Assembly: GCF_025947285.1 (NCBI RefSeq)
Contig: NZ_CP110008.1
Span: 744,001-808,000 of the forward strand
Reading direction: 5' to 3'
From: Flavobacterium sp. N2820
GTDB lineage: Bacteria > Bacteroidota > Bacteroidia > Flavobacteriales > Flavobacteriaceae
DNA: 64,000 nt
Shown here piece after piece: positions 18,468 through 27,911 of this stretch. How positions within the stretch are numbered: position 1 is the stretch's first letter; each line of letters begins with the position of its first letter. The notes beneath the pieces were generated by a model. That model saw only the letters and a program-made list of their open reading frames with translations. It was not told the DNA's origin and searched no databases. The translations under genes and the position numbers were made by a program.

Positions 18468-18481
18468 CCAACGTTTTTTGT
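18449..18481 (+). terminator. Bidirectional terminator, helicase gene / yaaA
   Basis: AAAAACGTTGGT (18451-18462), loop ATTA, ACCAACGTTTTT (18467-18478). The helicase stop codon TAA (18465-18467) is inside the hairpin. The T tract on one side and A tract on the other serve both genes. Confidence 0.85.
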
Positions 18482-18486
18482 TTTAA

Positions 18487-19245
18487 TTATCGCGTAAAAA
18501 CCAAGGTATTTCCTTTGCTTAAATTGGCATCAAAAGCATAACCTTCGTAATTAAATCCTTTTAAATCATCAATAGTTTCGGCATTCGTATCTATAATATA
18601 ACGCACCATCATTCCTCTTGCCTTTTTTGCAAAAAAACTAATCATTTTTAGTTTTCCGTCTTTATAATCTTTAAATTCTGGCGTAATAACTGGAACTTTT
18701 AAGGCTTTTGTATCAACTGCACTAAAATATTCATTACTGGCTAGATTTAGAAATAATTCACCTTTTGAAAGTTCTTTGTTCAAAGCATCAGTAATTGTTT
18801 TTTTCCAAAATTCATAAAGATTTTTCTTTGTACCGATGGCCATTGAAGTTCCCATTTCTAAACGATACGGTTGCATTAAATCCAAAGGCTTTAAAAGTCC
18901 GTACAAACCCGAAAGTATTCTTAATTTATCTTGCAAAGCAATTATTTTATCTTCTGTTAAAGTATAAGCATCTAAACCGGTATAGACATCACCATCAAAA
19001 GCATAAACCGCTGGGCGTGCATTTTGAGGAGAAAAAGGAACATTCCATTCTTGATTGCGTTGCCAGTTTAATTCAGCTAACTTTTCAGAAATATCCATAA
19101 GTTCCATTAATTGCTTAGGTTTCTTCTTTTTTAATGTTTTTTGAATGGTTTCCGATTTGGATAAAAAAGCTGGTGCTGTATAAGTAGTTGTTGGTAACTG
19201 ACTTTCGTAGTTTAATGATTTAGCAGGTGAAATTACAATCTTCAT
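18487..19245 (-). CDS. yaaA: Peroxide stress protein YaaA (DUF328)
   Basis: A 252-aa YaaA-family protein with the standard N-terminus MKIVISPAKSLNYES, the middle PAVYAFDGDVYTGLDA and LSGLYGLLKPLDLMQPYRLEM, and the C-terminal FFAKKARGMMVRYII with FNYEGYAFD. In E. coli, YaaA lowers intracellular free iron during peroxide stress; it has DNA-binding activity. The length matches the family. It is convergent with the helicase gene and upstream of nothing obvious in stress response, although katG lies elsewhere in the window. Confidence 0.92.
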   Translation of the reverse strand: MKIVISPAKSLNYESQLPTTTYTAPAFLSKSETIQKTLKKKKPKQLMELMDISEKLAELNWQRNQEWNVPFSPQNARPAVYAFDGDVYTGLDAYTLTEDKIIALQDKLRILSGLYGLLKPLDLMQPYRLEMGTSMAIGTKKNLYEFWKKTITDALNKELSKGELFLNLASNEYFSAVDTKALKVPVITPEFKDYKDGKLKMISFFAKKARGMMVRYIIDTNAETIDDLKGFNYEGYAFDANLSKGNTLVFTR

Positions 19246-19342
19246 AATTAATCTTTTTTCAAAAATACGTTTTAAATAGAACTTTAGTTTTTAATTGGTA
19301 TCAGAAATTTTTATTGGTTAATTGGCTTTACTGATACTATTT

Positions 19343-19711
19343 TTAATCAACTAATCCCAACAACAATAATTGTGCTGTAGCTTCATTTGTTGCTAATGGA
19401 ACATTGTGTACATCGCAAATTCGAATCAACATATTGATATCTGCTTCGTGTGCATGACTCGAATTTGGGTCTTTAAAAAACAATACCATTTTGGTTTTTC
19501 CAACGGCAACTCGTGCAGCAATTTGCGCATCACCTCCTAAAGGTCCAGAAAGCATTTTTTTTACTTTAAAGCCTGCAGCTTCTGCCCTTCCACCAGTTGT
19601 TCCAGTCGCAATAATTTTGATATTTTCTTTTAAAAGAAGATTTTTATTTTTATTTAAAAACTGAACCATATCAGCTTTTTTTCCGTCGTGAGCGATGATT
19701 GCTATTTCCAT
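19343..19711 (-). CDS. mgsA: Methylglyoxal synthase
   Basis: A 122-aa enzyme converting dihydroxyacetone phosphate to methylglyoxal and phosphate, a bypass of lower glycolysis. It has IAHDGKKADM at the N-terminus, the phosphate-binding ATGTTGG, the catalytic SGPLGGDAQIAARVA with its aspartate, and the ICDVHNVPLATNEATA histidine motif. It lies between yaaA and the comM-like gene on the same strand with its own gaps, so co-transcription is possible but not shown. Confidence 0.92.
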   Translation of the reverse strand: MEIAIIAHDGKKADMVQFLNKNKNLLLKENIKIIATGTTGGRAEAAGFKVKKMLSGPLGGDAQIAARVAVGKTKMVLFFKDPNSSHAHEADINMLIRICDVHNVPLATNEATAQLLLLGLVD

Positions 19712-19765
19712 AAGTTACTATTTCAACACAAAGATATAAATATAAAAATCAATTTTTTACGTATT

Positions 19766-21301
19766 TTATCCTAACCATCCTTCCCTATCCAAGCTCCGAT
19801 ATTGAATTGCTTCTGCAATATGATGTGAGTGAATGCATTCTGAATTTTCTAAATCTGCAATCGTTCTTGATACTTTTAAAATTCTATCATACGCTCTAGC
19901 GGATAAATTTAATCGTTCCATTGCTGTTTTTAATAATTGCAATGAGTCTTGGTTTAAAGCACAAAACTCTCGGATTAATTTGCTACTCATTTGAGCATTA
20001 TAATGAATGTATTCAAAGTTTTCAAATCGTTGTGATTGAATTTCTCTTGCTTTTGTAACTCTTTTTCTAATTTCAATGCTACTTTCTGCTTTTCGAGTTT
20101 CGGTTAATTTTTCAAACGGAACTGGAGTTACTTCAATATGAATATCAATTCTATCTAATAAAGGACCTGAAATTTTACTCAAATAACGTTGCATTTCCAT
20201 AGGAGAAGAACTAACAGGAGCATTCGGGTCATTAAAATAACCACCAGGACTTGGATTCATACTCGCTACCAACATAAACGAAGATGGATAAGTAATAGTG
20301 AATTTTGCTCTTGAAATTGTAACTTCCCGATCTTCCAGTGGTTGCCGCATTACTTCTAAAACTTCTCGTTTAAATTCGGGTAATTCATCTAAAAATAAAA
20401 CGCCATTGTGTGCTAATGAAATTTCGCCCGGTTGTGGATAACTTCCACCTCCTACTAAACTTACACTCGATGCTGTGTGATGTGGACTTCTAAAAGGACG
20501 TTGTGCCATCAAACCAACATCTTTGGTTTTTCCGGCGACCGAATGAATTTTCGTAGTTTCTAATGCCTCTCGCATGGTCATTGGAGGTAAAATACTAGGC
20601 AAACGTTTTGCTAACATTGTTTTTCCTGAGCCTGGAGGACCAATTAGGATGATATTATGTCCGCCTGCTGCCGCAATTTCCATACACCGCTTTATTCCTT
20701 CTTGACCTTTTACATCACTAAAATCGTGTTCTGGAAAGTCTAAGGTTTTATTAAATTCTTCAGCTGTGTCTATTGTTGTAGGAATTAAATCTGCTGTTTC
20801 TTGAAAAAAATTAATTACCTGCAATACATTTTCCACTCCATAAACATCAAGCCCTTCTACAATTGCTGCTTCTTTGACATTTTGAAAAGGCAAAATCAAT
20901 CCTTTAAAACCCTCTTCTTTGGCTTTTATGGCAATTGATAAGGCTCCTTTAATGGGCTGTAAACCACCGTCAAGTGATAATTCACCCATGATTACATAAT
21001 TGTGAATTTCTTCTGATTTAATTTGGGATGAAGCAGCTAAAATTCCAATTGCTAATGTTAAATCATAAGCAGAACCTTCTTTTCGCAAATCGGCTGGGGC
21101 CATATTTACGGTTATTTTTTTTCCTGGAAAATTAAAATTGTTGTTTTTAAGAGCTGCAGCAATACGATAACTACTTTCTTTTATAGCAGAATCGGGTAAA
21201 CCTACCAAGTGGTAGCCGATTCCTTTATCGATATTAACTTCTACAGTAATGGTTGTGGCTTCTACACCAAAAACGGCGCTTCCGAATACTTTTACTAACA
21301 T
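19766..21301 (-). CDS. YifB/ComM-family Mg-chelatase-like AAA+ ATPase
   Basis: 511 aa. The N-terminal ChlI-type domain (about 1-180) starts [20 protein letters not shown]. The AAA+ core has Walker [21 protein letters not shown], a Walker B as [20 protein letters not shown], and [14 protein letters not shown] (sensor). A C-terminal helical lid follows ([21 protein letters not shown]). ComM is a hexameric helicase that promotes branch migration when incoming DNA is integrated in natural transformation; Bacteroidota homologues are near-universal but mostly untested. It is downstream of the dsbD terminator. Confidence 0.88.
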   Translation of the reverse strand: MLVKVFGSAVFGVEATTITVEVNIDKGIGYHLVGLPDSAIKESSYRIAAALKNNNFNFPGKKITVNMAPADLRKEGSAYDLTLAIGILAASSQIKSEEIHNYVIMGELSLDGGLQPIKGALSIAIKAKEEGFKGLILPFQNVKEAAIVEGLDVYGVENVLQVINFFQETADLIPTTIDTAEEFNKTLDFPEHDFSDVKGQEGIKRCMEIAAAGGHNIILIGPPGSGKTMLAKRLPSILPPMTMREALETTKIHSVAGKTKDVGLMAQRPFRSPHHTASSVSLVGGGSYPQPGEISLAHNGVLFLDELPEFKREVLEVMRQPLEDREVTISRAKFTITYPSSFMLVASMNPSPGGYFNDPNAPVSSSPMEMQRYLSKISGPLLDRIDIHIEVTPVPFEKLTETRKAESSIEIRKRVTKAREIQSQRFENFEYIHYNAQMSSKLIREFCALNQDSLQLLKTAMERLNLSARAYDRILKVSRTIADLENSECIHSHHIAEAIQYRSLDREGWLG

Positions 21302-21355
21302 GGCTTAAATTATTTAAATGGCTTATATAGATGCAAATATAGAAAAGTTTTTGAA

Positions 21356-21384
21356 ATAAAAAATCCCGATTACTCGGGATTTGA
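21356..21384 (-). terminator. Terminator after dsbD (minus strand)
   Basis: AAATCCCGA (21361-21369) pairs with TCGGGATTT (21374-21382). On the minus strand it lies just past the dsbD stop and is followed by a T-rich run. Confidence 0.75.
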
Positions 21385-21385
21385 T

Positions 21386-23401
21386 TTATTTTTTGAATTT
21401 AGAAATGCCATCTTCTAACCATTTTTTGTATTCTTCAACATCTGGTGTGTAGCCAACGGGTTTAGAAATGTCTTTTCCGGCAGAATCTAAAATTATATAA
21501 TACGGTTGTGCGTTATTTTTATAACGAGTAATTTGATAATCACTCCATTTGTTTCCGATGGTTACAATTTCTTTACCTGTTTCTTTAGAAACGTATTGTT
21601 CTTCTTTTGGTAATTCTCGTTTGTCATCAACGTATAATGAAACTAAAACTACTTTGTCTTTTAGAATAGATAATATTTCTGGTTTTGACCAAACAAAATC
21701 TTCCATTTTTCTACAATTCACACATGCATGACCTGTGAAATCTAATAAAATAGGTTTTCCAACTTTTTTAGCATACGCTAAACCATGTTCGTAATCATGA
21801 AAAGCTATAATTCCGTGCGGACCTGAATGAGCATGTTCTGGAAGTGCAATTGCTGCCGTGGTATTTCCTCCTGAAGTTCCTATTCCGTTTGGACTTTCGC
21901 TATAGGTCATTGGCGGTGGAAAACCTGAAATAATTTTCAAAGGAGCTCCCCATAAACCAGGAATTAAATAAACTGTAAAAATAGAAACAAAAATAGCCAT
22001 ATATAATCGTCCAACAGATAAATGGGTTAATGGACTATCGTGAGGTAAAGTTAACTTTCCAAATAAATATAATGCCCAAGCTCCAAAAATTACAATCCAA
22101 ATAATTAAGAAAACCTCTCTTTCTAATAAGTGTGCTTGAACTACTAAATCAGCATTTGATAAAAATTTAAAAGCCAAAGCTAATTCCAAAAATCCTAATG
22201 AAACTTTAACTGTATTTAACCAACCACCAGATTTTGGTAACGAATTCATCCAACCAGGAAACATTGCAAAAAGCATAAAAGGTAGCGCAATTGCAGAAGA
22301 AAAGCCTAGCATTCCAACAATTGGAGCTATTCCTCCTTTAGAGGCAGATTCTACTAATAATGTACCTACAATTGGACCTGTGCAAGAAAAAGAAACTATC
22401 GCTAAAGCTAATGCCATAAAAAATATAGCAACAATTCCTGATTTTCCAGCTTGTCTATCTACTTTATTCGCCCATGAATTAGGTAAAACTATTTCAAATG
22501 CACCTAAAAAAGAAGTAGCAAAAAACACTAATACAATAAAAAATATAATGTTAAATAAAACACTAGTTGATAAAGCATTTAAAGCATCAGCACCAAAAAT
22601 ACCAGTTATTAGAGAACCTAATAAAACATAAATCACAATTATTGAAAAACCATAAATAAGTGCATTAACAATTCCTTTTTCCCTAGTGCCACTTTGCTTA
22701 GTAAAAAAACTTACTGTCATTGGAATCATTGGAAAAACACATGGAGTTAGCAATGCTGCAAAACCTCCAATAAACGCTAAAAAGAAAATTGTCCACAAAC
22801 CTTTTGCTTCTTCTTTCTTTTCATTAACAATATTAACAGTTTGGCTTTCTTTTGTAGCCGAAATTCTCTCTTCTTCTTTTTGCGTTGTTGAATCGATAGT
22901 ATTACCCTTTAAAACTGACAAAACTTCGGTATTTGTATCATCAGTTACAATTTTTTTAATCTCAGGTAATTCAAAAGTAAATGTTGCGTCTTGTTGAATA
23001 CATTGCTCTTTACAAGCTTGATATTCAACATACACTTTTACTTCTTTCAATTTAGTATTCGTAACTTTAATTACTTGTTTAAATTGAGCTGTTTTAGCAA
23101 AATAATATTCATCTACTTCAAAAATATCATTATAAACTTTTTTGTATGGACTTTCCTTAGTTTTCCCAACTAAAGTATAATTTCCTTTTGTATTTTTAAA
23201 GTCAAAAACTGTTGGAAGTGCTCCTCCTTCAGGTGTAAATTGAGAATACATGTGCCACTCATTTTCAATAGTAGCGTCCATAATTAATTCAAATTCTGTT
23301 TCAGATTTTTGAATAACTTTGGTTTTCCATTTTACAGGATTTAAAATTTGACCTTGCGCAAAAAAGGTTATTAATAATAAAATGTAGGTTAATTTCTTCA
23401 T
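21386..23401 (-). CDS. dsbD: Thiol:disulfide interchange protein DsbD
   Basis: 671 aa, passing electrons from cytoplasmic thioredoxin to periplasmic thiol proteins. A signal peptide (to FFAQG) is followed by the N-terminal DsbD-alpha domain (about 20-150) with the redox pair in ACKEQCIQQ. A CcdA-like membrane core comes next, with its two conserved cysteines in LLTPCVFPMIPM and SCTGPIVGTLL. The C-terminal thioredoxin-like domain (about 545-671) has CVNCRKMEDF. All three modules are intact. Its ATG overlaps the tilS stop by 1 nt (TAATG), indicating coupled translation. Confidence 0.92.
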   Translation of the reverse strand: MKKLTYILLLITFFAQGQILNPVKWKTKVIQKSETEFELIMDATIENEWHMYSQFTPEGGALPTVFDFKNTKGNYTLVGKTKESPYKKVYNDIFEVDEYYFAKTAQFKQVIKVTNTKLKEVKVYVEYQACKEQCIQQDATFTFELPEIKKIVTDDTNTEVLSVLKGNTIDSTTQKEEERISATKESQTVNIVNEKKEEAKGLWTIFFLAFIGGFAALLTPCVFPMIPMTVSFFTKQSGTREKGIVNALIYGFSIIVIYVLLGSLITGIFGADALNALSTSVLFNIIFFIVLVFFATSFLGAFEIVLPNSWANKVDRQAGKSGIVAIFFMALALAIVSFSCTGPIVGTLLVESASKGGIAPIVGMLGFSSAIALPFMLFAMFPGWMNSLPKSGGWLNTVKVSLGFLELALAFKFLSNADLVVQAHLLEREVFLIIWIVIFGAWALYLFGKLTLPHDSPLTHLSVGRLYMAIFVSIFTVYLIPGLWGAPLKIISGFPPPMTYSESPNGIGTSGGNTTAAIALPEHAHSGPHGIIAFHDYEHGLAYAKKVGKPILLDFTGHACVNCRKMEDFVWSKPEILSILKDKVVLVSLYVDDKRELPKEEQYVSKETGKEIVTIGNKWSDYQITRYKNNAQPYYIILDSAGKDISKPVGYTPDVEEYKKWLEDGISKFKK

Positions 23402-24708
23402 TATTTTAATTCGATTTTTATACTATTTTGTGTTGTTTCGTTTGCAATATAGCGATTGTCTGCTCGTTTTCCAATTACCCAAATAATTTGATTTTCTGAG
23501 CACAATAACCATTGGTTTTCTTTGTCTATCAGCGAATATTTTTCGTCTTTGAAATATTTACTTAATTTCTTTTTTCCATTCATTCCTGTTGGATAAAAAT
23601 AATCTCCTTCTTGCCATTTTCTAATTGTAAGCGGAAACTTAATTTTATCTTCGTTCACAAATATACAATTTGAATTTGTTTCAAAAATGTTAACTACTTT
23701 GCTAAACGTAAGTTTTAAGGGAATATTAACTTTACTTTCCAAAAATTCAATAAAAAAAACTGCTGATTTACTTACTGCTTTTCTTTCCGAAAGTATTAAT
23801 TTTTCTCGGTCTTTCAACAAAATATGCGTTTCAGAAAAAACTTGTTTTCCTGATTGTGCTTCCACTAACTCGTAAATATCATTCCAAGCTGAAAATCCAT
23901 ATTCTTTAAGCCATTGGTACAAATATGCTTTATAATTTTTGAATTCAAGTAATGGTTTTAAGTGAATTTCTGATTGATTCTCAGTTGTTAAAACAACTTT
24001 TTCATACACTAATTTTGAAGCATCATCAACTAAACTTTCTGCTTGTTGCAAATGATTTAAGGTGTTTTGAAATGAATCTAAAAATCCCGTATTCAATTCT
24101 TTTACTGTGGGAACAATGTTGTGACGTAGCTTATTTCGAAAATATTTATCAGAAGCATTACTCGAATCTTCTCGCCATTGAATTTGATTTTTTTTAGCAT
24201 AATTTTCAATTTCTTCTCTTGAAAAAGGCAATAATGGTCTGACAATGTTCTTATTTTGAGCTGGAATTCCTGTTAAACCATCTAATCCAGTTCCTCTGAT
24301 AAAATTGATTAAAAACGTTTCGACATTGTCATCTAAATGATGTGCGGTAACCAAATAATCTAATTGGTTTTCTGATAAAAGTTTTTGAAACCAATCATAC
24401 CGCAACTTTCGTGCTGCTAATTGAGTAGAAAGTTTATTTTCTTTAGAATAAATTTCAGTATCAAATTGAATGAAGTAATTCGGAATTTTAAATTTCTCTG
24501 CTGCTGACTTTACAAAATTTTCATCTTCATTGCTCTCCTCTCCTCTTAGTTGAAAATTACAATGTGCAATTGAAATATCATAATTCAGTTGCAGAAATAA
24601 ATGCATCAAAACCATACTATCAATGCCTCCACTAACCGCTAAAAGCAATTTCTTGTCTTTTAGTTGGGGAAAATTTTGTGCGATATGGTTTTGGAATTTT
24701 ATTAGCAT
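23401..24708 (-). CDS. tilS: tRNA(Ile)-lysidine synthase
   Basis: A 435-aa N-type PP-loop ATPase that ligates lysine to C34 of the tRNA-Ile CAU anticodon, changing codon reading from AUG to AUA. The PP-loop AVSGGIDSMVLMHLF is near the N-terminus (about residues 24-38), with the IAHCNFQLRGEES and VTAHHLDDNVETFLI motifs downstream. A substrate-binding C-terminal domain includes KFPLTIRKWQEGDYFYPTGM. It is probably transcribed with dsbD (1-nt overlap), and possibly from the pabB side through the intervening four-helix-bundle gene. Confidence 0.93.
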   Translation of the reverse strand: MLIKFQNHIAQNFPQLKDKKLLLAVSGGIDSMVLMHLFLQLNYDISIAHCNFQLRGEESNEDENFVKSAAEKFKIPNYFIQFDTEIYSKENKLSTQLAARKLRYDWFQKLLSENQLDYLVTAHHLDDNVETFLINFIRGTGLDGLTGIPAQNKNIVRPLLPFSREEIENYAKKNQIQWREDSSNASDKYFRNKLRHNIVPTVKELNTGFLDSFQNTLNHLQQAESLVDDASKLVYEKVVLTTENQSEIHLKPLLEFKNYKAYLYQWLKEYGFSAWNDIYELVEAQSGKQVFSETHILLKDREKLILSERKAVSKSAVFFIEFLESKVNIPLKLTFSKVVNIFETNSNCIFVNEDKIKFPLTIRKWQEGDYFYPTGMNGKKKLSKYFKDEKYSLIDKENQWLLCSENQIIWVIGKRADNRYIANETTQNSIKIELK

Positions 24709-24728
24709 TTATAAAAGTAATTAGTAAA

Positions 24729-24741
24729 AAGGGATTAGGGA
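24729..24741. repeat. Left arm of 13-bp perfect inverted repeat
   Basis: AAGGGATTAGGGA, the exact reverse complement of 25118-25130. It abuts the stop codon of the four-helix-bundle gene; with flanking bases the unit reads AAAAAGGGATTAGGGATTAG. Confidence 0.75.
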
Positions 24742-25098
24742 TTAGTTTTCTGATAATTTATTTATTAGCGAATTTAGCATTTTTTCAATTTCAATAGACA
24801 ATTCATTGATTTCTTTACAATCTCCACTGGAAATAAAATTTAGATTAATAGCAATTTCTATTTGAGTTTGACATTCAAACAATGAACCTCTCGCTATTTG
24901 CAAAAATCTTGAATAATCTTTTTTATAATTTCTTCCATAACCTTCAGCAATATTTGAAGGAATAGCTACAGAACTTCTCCTAATTTGTGAAATTAATCCA
25001 AACTTTTCACTTTCAGGAATTTTTGATGTTAGAGAATAAACTATTGTAACCCAAATCATTGATTTTTGCCAAACTATTAAATCTCTATAACTTTTCAT
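24742..25098 (-). CDS. Four-helix-bundle protein (S23 / 23S rRNA intervening-sequence family)
   Basis: A 118-aa protein of the family first found in intervening sequences of spirochaete 23S rRNA genes. It has the signature YRDLIVWQKSM at the start, the central ISQIRRSSVAIPSNIAEGYG, and a SRFLQIARGSLFECQTQIEIA helix. Members form pentameric four-helix bundles of unknown role, perhaps nucleic-acid binding. Here it is not in an rRNA gene but between pabB and tilS. Perfect 13-bp inverted repeats flank it closely, suggesting it arrived as a unit. It is intact and full length. Confidence 0.88.
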   Translation of the reverse strand: MKSYRDLIVWQKSMIWVTIVYSLTSKIPESEKFGLISQIRRSSVAIPSNIAEGYGRNYKKDYSRFLQIARGSLFECQTQIEIAINLNFISSGDCKEINELSIEIEKMLNSLINKLSEN

Positions 25099-25117
25099 AT
25101 TTATTATTTTTTACTTT

Positions 25118-25130
25118 TCCCTAATCCCTT
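25118..25130. repeat. Right arm of 13-bp perfect inverted repeat
   Basis: TCCCTAATCCCTT, the reverse complement of 24729-24741. A second partial copy, CTTTTCCCTA, follows at 25135-25144 and runs into the pabB stop codon. Confidence 0.75.
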
Positions 25131-25141
25131 ATAACTTTTCC

Positions 25142-26425
25142 CTAGCTTAAAACCTCAAACATTGCTTTTGCTTTTAACAAACATTCTTCGTACTCCATTT
25201 CTGGAATGGCTTGAGAAGTGATGGCACTTCCAACAGAAAATGATAAATATTGATTTTTTGAATTGTACAAAATACTTCGAATCACCACATTGAAATCAAA
25301 ATCTCCTGTCGGCGTAAAATAACCCACTGCCCCACTGTACAATCCGCGCTTTGTTGCTTCCAATTCTTCTATAATTTGCATAGCAGAAATTTTTGGAGCG
25401 CCTGTCATGCTTCCCATAGGAAAAGTAGTTCTCAAAATTTCAACTGGTGAAATTGTATTTTCTACTTCCGAAACAATGGTCGAAATCATTTGGTGGACTT
25501 GCTTAAACGTGTAAATCTGGCACAATTCTTCTACTTGAACACTTCCTTTTGTGGCGGTGTGCGATAAATCGTTTCGGACCAAATCAACAATCATGATGTT
25601 TTCAGAACGTTCTTTTTCATTTTGAACCAAATCGAATTTTAATTGCTCGTCTTGTTCTAAATCGAAACTTCTTCTGGCTGTCCCTTTTATCGGTTGGGAA
25701 ATGATTTTTAACCCCTCTTTTCGCAAATAACGTTCAGGTGAAGCGGAAAGTAAATATTGAAAATTATTTTTAAAATACACCGCAAATGGTGGTTCGGAAA
25801 TGGCGTTTAATTTTTGGTAGATTTCCAAAGGTTCAATTTGGGCGTTTTCGGCAAAAAATTCCATGCAAAAATTCGCTTCATAAATATCGCCACGATGAAT
25901 GTGTTCGAGCATTTTTGAAACTTTAGAAAGGTAATTTTCTTTTGCGATACGCTGTAGAACTTCAACATCAGAGGACTGAATACTGAACACTGAACACTGT
26001 GTTATTTCTTCGAAATCAGTTTCCATTTCGTCATCGCACATTCTTAAATATTGAATTTCTACTTGATTTTCTTTTATTAAAAACAACTTTTTGGGCTGAA
26101 AGAAAAACAAGTCAGGAAATTCTAATCCGTCAAAATTATTGGAATGTAATGCTTCGGTATCATTTTTTAAATCGTATGATAAGTAACCAAATAGCCAATC
26201 TTTGGTCTGGCTTTGGTACTGATACAAATCTTGAAAAGCATTTTCGTAATCGGTTTTAATAGATGTAAATGCATCAACCGCCAATACCGAATCAAAACTC
26301 GAATACTTTTGATGATAGGCATTTGAATCTAAAAATATAACTTCTCTGTGTTGGTTTGCCCAATGTAAAAGTTTCTTCTTAAAATCGAAAAAATTAGAAA
26401 TATCTTTTGTAATTACTGTTCTCAA
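25142..26425 (-). CDS. pabB: Aminodeoxychorismate synthase component I (chorismate-binding)
   Basis: A 427-aa chorismate-utilising enzyme that aminates chorismate to 4-amino-4-deoxychorismate in folate synthesis. The decisive motif is ISQPIKGTARR: the PIKGT lysine is typical of PabB, while anthranilate synthase TrpE has PIAGT. Other active-site segments are MIVDLVRNDLS, PMGSMTGAPKISAM and RGLYSGAVGYF. It is the first gene of the minus-strand run pabB, four-helix bundle, tilS, dsbD. No glutaminase partner (pabA) or lyase (pabC) is beside it. Confidence 0.85.
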   Translation of the reverse strand: MRTVITKDISNFFDFKKKLLHWANQHREVIFLDSNAYHQKYSSFDSVLAVDAFTSIKTDYENAFQDLYQYQSQTKDWLFGYLSYDLKNDTEALHSNNFDGLEFPDLFFFQPKKLFLIKENQVEIQYLRMCDDEMETDFEEITQCSVFSIQSSDVEVLQRIAKENYLSKVSKMLEHIHRGDIYEANFCMEFFAENAQIEPLEIYQKLNAISEPPFAVYFKNNFQYLLSASPERYLRKEGLKIISQPIKGTARRSFDLEQDEQLKFDLVQNEKERSENIMIVDLVRNDLSHTATKGSVQVEELCQIYTFKQVHQMISTIVSEVENTISPVEILRTTFPMGSMTGAPKISAMQIIEELEATKRGLYSGAVGYFTPTGDFDFNVVIRSILYNSKNQYLSFSVGSAITSQAIPEMEYEECLLKAKAMFEVLS

Positions 26426-26464
26426 GAATTAATATTTAATACGTCAAAAATACGATATTAAAAA

Positions 26465-26500
26465 CAAAAAAAAGCCCATTAGAAATAATGGACTTAAATT
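26465..26500 (-). terminator. Terminator after the YadA-head-like gene (minus strand)
   Basis: Read on the minus strand, AAGTCCATTA, loop TTTC, TAATGGGCTT (26471-26494 on the plus strand, one G-T wobble) then a T tract. Confidence 0.75.
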
Positions 26501-26519
26501 TTTAAAAAACAATAAAAAG

Positions 26520-27911
26520 TTAATCTACAAGTTCTATTGATAATGAAGAACCATTTCCTAAAACAAATATATTATTGTCAGAAACATTACTTCTTACAGA
26601 TATTTGTTCGAACGCGTTTAAATTAACTATTACTGAAGCTGTAACTGTTACCTCTTCATCTCTTCTAATTGTTACGGATGTTGCACTGCCGGGAATTAAA
26701 TTTGAAAAACCACGGTATAAATTGTAACGAATAATATCAACACCACCATTTGATTTTGAAAGTGTTATTCTATATGTTATTTTATATCTTCCTGCAGTTT
26801 GAACTTGTAAATTAGTATTATTAACTGCAACATTTGAAGAAATATTAGTAGATCCAAAGGTTACATTTGCATTACTATTTATTGCTTGTCCACTACCGTT
26901 GTAATAGATATCTGCATAAGCTTTTGTTGCAGACGGACTAACCCAACTTGCTCTACCAGTTGCATCTGAGGTAAGAATTCTGCCCGCAGCCTGAGTTCCA
27001 TCAACAATTTTAATAGATCCATTAATATGCAGTCGTTCATCGGGTGTATTTGTTCCTATTCCCACTCTATTATTGGTATTGGCCGAATTACCTAAAATAA
27101 TAGAGTTCGCTTGGGTTGCTATGGCTTGATAACCAATCGCAGTAGCATTTTGACCGCTAGAATTTGCTTCCGTTCCTAAGGCTGTTGCTTGTTGCCCCGT
27201 TGCTCTTGAAGAATTTCCAATTGCCAACGAGTTATTTGTATTTGATAATGAACTAACCCCAATTCCTGTAGATTGAAAACCAGAGGCTGATGAAAAATAG
27301 CCAAGTGCTAAAGTATTATTGTTGCTGGCTACAGATTGCATTCCAATTGCTGTTGACCTGAAACCCGATGCGTTTGCAGATGGTCCAATGGCAATAGCTT
27401 CATTATTTGATGATGAAGTAGCACTTCTTCCAATAGCAATCGAATTGTTATCGTTTGCAAGCGCTCCATTTCCAAAAGCTAAACCACCATTGGGATGTAT
27501 TCTTCCCACTTGCTGATTATTTACTCTGAAATTTAATGCGTTATAATTTGTTGTTCCTAAAAATTCTGTTCCACTGGTTAAAGAATTTCCAGTTAAATTC
27601 CAGCTGGTATTTGAACCTCCGCCATCATTATTCGATTTTATGGGTGTCCAAACATTATCTTGCCAATAATAAAAACCTCTACTTACATTATTAATAGTGT
27701 TCAAATTATAAACTAATAAACTTTCTGCTGGATTAGGAATAGTAATTGCATCAGTAGTTGAAGTCAGGTTTACTCTAGGAACTAATAGGCCAGAATTTGA
27801 GCTTCTAATGTCTAAAATTGAAGAAGGATCTGGAGATGTAGTTCCAATACCTACTTGCGAAAACATAGTCATACTAATTAATAAGGGGGATAATAAAAGA
27901 TATTTCTTCAT
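26520..27911 (-). CDS. Secreted protein with YadA-head-like repeats and C1q/TNF-like C-terminal domain
   Basis: 463 aa with a Sec signal peptide (ends near MTMFSQ). An N-terminal region (about 18-95) with VGIGTTSPDPSSILDIRSSN is typical of flavobacterial tail-fibre-like surface proteins. A central block (about 145-285) has repeats of about 14 residues of the form xAIGxxAxxSGxx (for example SIAIGRSATSSSNNE, ATAIGYQAIAT), the left-handed coil seen in YadA and trimeric autotransporter heads. A linker with ERLHINGSIKI leads to a beta-sandwich-like end (about 330-463, YADIYYNGSG to SLSIELVD) that resembles C1q/TNF-fold domains. No autotransporter barrel or T9SS C-terminal domain is present. Probably a trimeric surface or appendage protein; the role is unknown. 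Confidence 0.7.
   Translation of the reverse strand: MKKYLLLSPLLISMTMFSQVGIGTTSPDPSSILDIRSSNSGLLVPRVNLTSTTDAITIPNPAESLLVYNLNTINNVSRGFYYWQDNVWTPIKSNNDGGGSNTSWNLTGNSLTSGTEFLGTTNYNALNFRVNNQQVGRIHPNGGLAFGNGALANDNNSIAIGRSATSSSNNEAIAIGPSANASGFRSTAIGMQSVASNNNTLALGYFSSASGFQSTGIGVSSLSNTNNSLAIGNSSRATGQQATALGTEANSSGQNATAIGYQAIATQANSIILGNSANTNNRVGIGTNTPDERLHINGSIKIVDGTQAAGRILTSDATGRASWVSPSATKAYADIYYNGSGQAINSNANVTFGSTNISSNVAVNNTNLQVQTAGRYKITYRITLSKSNGGVDIIRYNLYRGFSNLIPGSATSVTIRRDEEVTVTASVIVNLNAFEQISVRSNVSDNNIFVLGNGSSLSIELVD

Noticed and set aside
22380..22997. Two plus-strand ORFs opposite dsbD
   Set aside because: They are shadows of a real membrane protein gene, with no start-site support or family resemblance.
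25118..25144. Insertion-sequence terminal repeat with transposase
   Set aside because: No transposase or target duplication is visible; only the inverted repeat itself is supported.
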